Shown here: positions 3,629-5,550 of the stretch, in pieces
How positions within the stretch are numbered: the stretch's first letter is position 1
How the letters are laid out: every line of letters starts with the position of its first letter
DNA from: a candidate division Zixibacteria bacterium RBG_16_43_9
GTDB lineage: Bacteria > Zixibacteria > MSB-5A5 > RBG-16-43-9
Length of the DNA stretch: 5,550 bases
NCBI GenBank assembly: GCA_001775355.1
Contig: MEWM01000043.1
Span: 163-5,712 of the forward strand
Direction of reading: 5' to 3'
Made by a program: the position numbers and the translations under genes
The notes under the pieces: generated by a model
Told to the model about the DNA's origin: nothing
Databases searched by the model: none
The model's input: the letters and a program-made list of their open reading frames with translations, nothing else

Positions 3629-5203
3629 TCAATGCCGGAAATGCCTGATCCCGGTGAACACCATAGCAATCTTGTGTTCGTCTGCTGCTTTTATGACCTC
3701 AGGATCGCCTTTGGAGCCGCCAGGCTGAATGATCGCTTTAACCCCGGCTTTGGCCGCCTCATCTATTCCATCCCTCATAGGGAAAAAGGCATCCGAAGCT
3801 AAGACTGAGCCTTTAGCTCTTTCCTTTGCTTTCATAGCTGAGATTATAACCGAATCCACCCGGCTCATCTGACCCGCACCAACTCCCACGGTCTTTTCTC
3901 CCTGAACCAGAACAATAGCATTCGATTTTACGTGCTTAGCCACTTTCCAGGCAAAAAGCAATGATTTGATCTGTTCCGACGTAGGCTGCACCTGGGTGAC
4001 GACTTTTAATTCACTTTCCCTGGTCTCGTATTCATCCGCATCCTGCAGAAGCGCTCCACCCTTTATCATCTTATAGACCTTCTGTCCGGTCATTTTCCCT
4101 TTTAATAATTCAGGACAGGCTAAAAACCTCCTGTTTTTCTTCTTGACCAGAAGCTCCAGGGTATCTTTTTCATATCCCGGTGCCAGCACACATTCCACAA
4201 AAAAAATCTCATCGATTTTTTTGGCAGTCTCCATATCCACTACCTGATTCAGACCGATGATAGAACCGAAAGCCGAGACCGGGTCTGAGGCTAAGGCATC
4301 CTCACAGGCTTGAGCAAGAGTATCTGCACACGCAGCTCCGCAAGGGTTATTATGTTTGAGAATGCAGACAAAGGGTCTTTTAAAGTCTTCGATCATATTT
4401 AAAGCCGCATCTAAATCCACGATATTGTTATAGGAAAGCTCCTTGCCGGACAATATCTGCGAGGTGGATATGGAAGGTTCAGCAAAGTTCGGAACCTTAT
4501 AAAGAGCCGCCTTTTGATGAGGATTTTCTCCGTACCTCAAATCCTGAACCTTTTCATAAAAAGGATTCAGATAAGAAGGGAAATCGCTTCCTTTTTGCGC
4601 TTTTCTCTGAAAATAATCAGCTATGACGCTATCATAATTTGCCGTATGTTTGAAAGCCTCCAGGGCTAAATTATATCTGGTCGAAAAAGAGAGACTCCCT
4701 TTATTTTCTTTAAGCTCCTGGATTATCTTATCATATTTTTCCGGACTGGTAACTATCGTTACGTAATTGTAATTTTTAGCTGCTGCCCTGATGAGACTTA
4801 CTCCGCCTATGTCGATATTTCCCACAGCTTCAGAATCTGACACTTCTGGTTTAGAGATAGTTTTTTCAAAAGGATAAAGATTCACCACTACCAAGTCTAT
4901 GAGTTTCAGCTTTTGTTCTCTGACCTCTTTTTTATGCTCCCTGTCTTCCCTCAGAGCTAAGATACCGCCGAAGACTTTTGGATGTAAAGTTTTAACCCAA
5001 CCACCCAAAATCTCCGGAAATTCTGTGAAGGAGGAAATAGAAACCGATTTAATGCCGTTCTTCTTAAGCTCGTTTAAAGTCCCGCCTGTGGAGATTATCT
5101 CAATCTTCAGTTCTGTTAGCCGGCGAGCAAACTCCACCAGGCCGGTTTTGTCCGAAACGCTGATCAAAGCTCTTTTGATTTTAAATGTTCCTTTTTCTTC
5201 CAT
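3629..5203 (-). CDS. purH: PurH: AICAR transformylase / IMP cyclohydrolase
   Basis: PurH catalyses the last two steps of IMP synthesis in the cytosol: formyl transfer from 10-formyltetrahydrofolate to AICAR, then ring closure of FAICAR to IMP. At 524 residues it is full length. The N-terminal cyclohydrolase domain (about 8-200) shows [10 protein letters not shown] (12-21), STGGT (38-42), VKTLHP (70-75), VVNLYPF (106-112) and IDIGG (130-134). K71, Y110, D131 and K143 line up with the cyclohydrolase residues known from vertebrate enzymes. The transformylase domain shows LRYGENPHQ (222-230), the catalytic KHNNPCG (283-289, K283 and H284), [10 protein letters not shown] (442-451), [12 protein letters not shown] (469-480) and IIQPGGS (491-497), ending FTGIRHFRH. 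Some normally conserved positions differ: W69 replaces the usual Arg, F78 the usual His and V135 the usual Pro. ATG at 5203 has AAGAGG (5213-5218) 9 bases upstream. It follows purC by 24 bases, so the two are probably co-transcribed. Confidence 0.97.
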   Translation of the reverse strand: MEEKGTFKIKRALISVSDKTGLVEFARRLTELKIEIISTGGTLNELKKNGIKSVSISSFTEFPEILGGWVKTLHPKVFGGILALREDREHKKEVREQKLKLIDLVVVNLYPFEKTISKPEVSDSEAVGNIDIGGVSLIRAAAKNYNYVTIVTSPEKYDKIIQELKENKGSLSFSTRYNLALEAFKHTANYDSVIADYFQRKAQKGSDFPSYLNPFYEKVQDLRYGENPHQKAALYKVPNFAEPSISTSQILSGKELSYNNIVDLDAALNMIEDFKRPFVCILKHNNPCGAACADTLAQACEDALASDPVSAFGSIIGLNQVVDMETAKKIDEIFFVECVLAPGYEKDTLELLVKKKNRRFLACPELLKGKMTGQKVYKMIKGGALLQDADEYETRESELKVVTQVQPTSEQIKSLLFAWKVAKHVKSNAIVLVQGEKTVGVGAGQMSRVDSVIISAMKAKERAKGSVLASDAFFPMRDGIDEAAKAGVKAIIQPGGSKGDPEVIKAADEHKIAMVFTGIRHFRH

Positions 5204-5212
5204 TATATTTAA

Positions 5213-5218
5213 CCTCTT
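5213..5218 (-). promoter_or_regulatory. Shine-Dalgarno of purH
   Basis: AAGAGG on the minus strand lies 9 bases from ATG at 5203, inside the 24-base purC-purH gap. It supports this start and translation from a shared purC-purH message. Confidence 0.7.
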
Positions 5219-5227
5219 TGGTAATTT

Positions 5228-5550
5228 TTAGTTGGTTAATCTTTTCAAAGCTTCTTCATATTTTTCTTTAGTCTTAATAATTACCTCTTCTGGTAATTCA
5301 GGTGCCGGCGGTTTTTTATCCCATTTTATCCTTTCGAGGTAATCCCGCACAAATTGTTTGTCAAAACTGTTCTGTGGCTTGCCTGGAGAATAAGTCTGCT
5401 TGGGCCAGAAGCGGGATGAGTCCGGAGACAGAATCTCATCGATCAGGATTACCTTCTCCCCTGAAAAGCCAAATTCAAACTTGGTATCCGCAATTATCAT
5501 CCCTTTTCTTTCAGCATAATCCGAGCACTTTTGATAAATGGCAAGACTTT
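5228..5550 (-). CDS. purC: PurC: SAICAR synthetase, C-terminal part (gene runs off the right edge)
   Basis: PurC joins CAIR and aspartate with ATP to make SAICAR in purine synthesis. The frame is open from the right edge to TAA at 5228-5230 and shows 106 residues. Those before the internal ATG at 5500 ([16 protein letters not shown]) continue the family pattern, so that ATG is not the gene start. Diagnostic SAICAR synthetase sequence follows: [25 protein letters not shown] with the DSSRFW signature, then [11 protein letters not shown], and the typical tail with a lysine-rich helix ([15 protein letters not shown]). The ATP-binding N-terminal lobe is beyond the window. The neighbouring purH confirms a purine operon. 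Confidence 0.97.
   Translation of the reverse strand, partial: SLAIYQKCSDYAERKGMIIADTKFEFGFSGEKVILIDEILSPDSSRFWPKQTYSPGKPQNSFDKQFVRDYLERIKWDKKPPAPELPEEVIIKTKEKYEEALKRLTN

Noticed and set aside
3546..3728. Plus-strand open frame of 60 codons across the purH end
   Set aside because: It reads through the 3578-3604 palindrome and antisense to purH, with no recognisable protein character.
4899..5231. Plus-strand open frame of 110 codons
   Set aside because: It lies fully antisense to purH and is low-complexity; purH is unambiguous.

Overview
This is a bacterial chromosomal window in which every recognisable gene lies on the minus strand, so the genes read from right to left. The content is core housekeeping: purine synthesis (purC end, purH), coenzyme A synthesis (coaBC), DNA repair (family 4 uracil-DNA glycosylase), replication (dnaB start), and a small DUF494/Smg-like protein. 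The proteins are diverged. The spacers are packed with assorted hairpins and some starts have weak ribosome binding sites. This resembles genomes of uncultivated bacterial candidate phyla, but no lineage can be fixed from the sequence alone.

Layout from right to left: the C-terminal part of purC enters at the right edge. purH follows after a 24-base gap, and the two look like one operon. Next is a 461-base non-coding stretch (3168-3628) with about eight distinct stem-loops. A gene with a good Shine-Dalgarno and a possible promoter then encodes a 153-residue DUF494/Smg-like protein. A 144-base spacer with three hairpins leads to coaBC. Then come a family 4 uracil-DNA glycosylase and the first 171 codons of dnaB.

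The unusual part is the intergenic DNA. First, two nearly identical 68-base inverted repeats (527-594 and 1305-1372) lie directly after the uracil glycosylase and coaBC genes. Each is built from 7-base units whose reading direction flips at the centre, and each overlaps the last codons or stop of the preceding gene. Second, at least four hairpins have a GTAG tetranucleotide just 5' of one arm. This is the layout of REP elements moved by RAYT (TnpA-REP) transposases. One pair (3257-3327) faces head to head like a REPIN/BIME. No transposase is in the window.

Functionally, purC and purH catalyse consecutive parts of IMP synthesis (SAICAR formation, then the last two steps). coaBC, the glycosylase and dnaB form a loose co-directional housekeeping cluster. 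No defence system, CRISPR array, RNA gene or prophage was seen.
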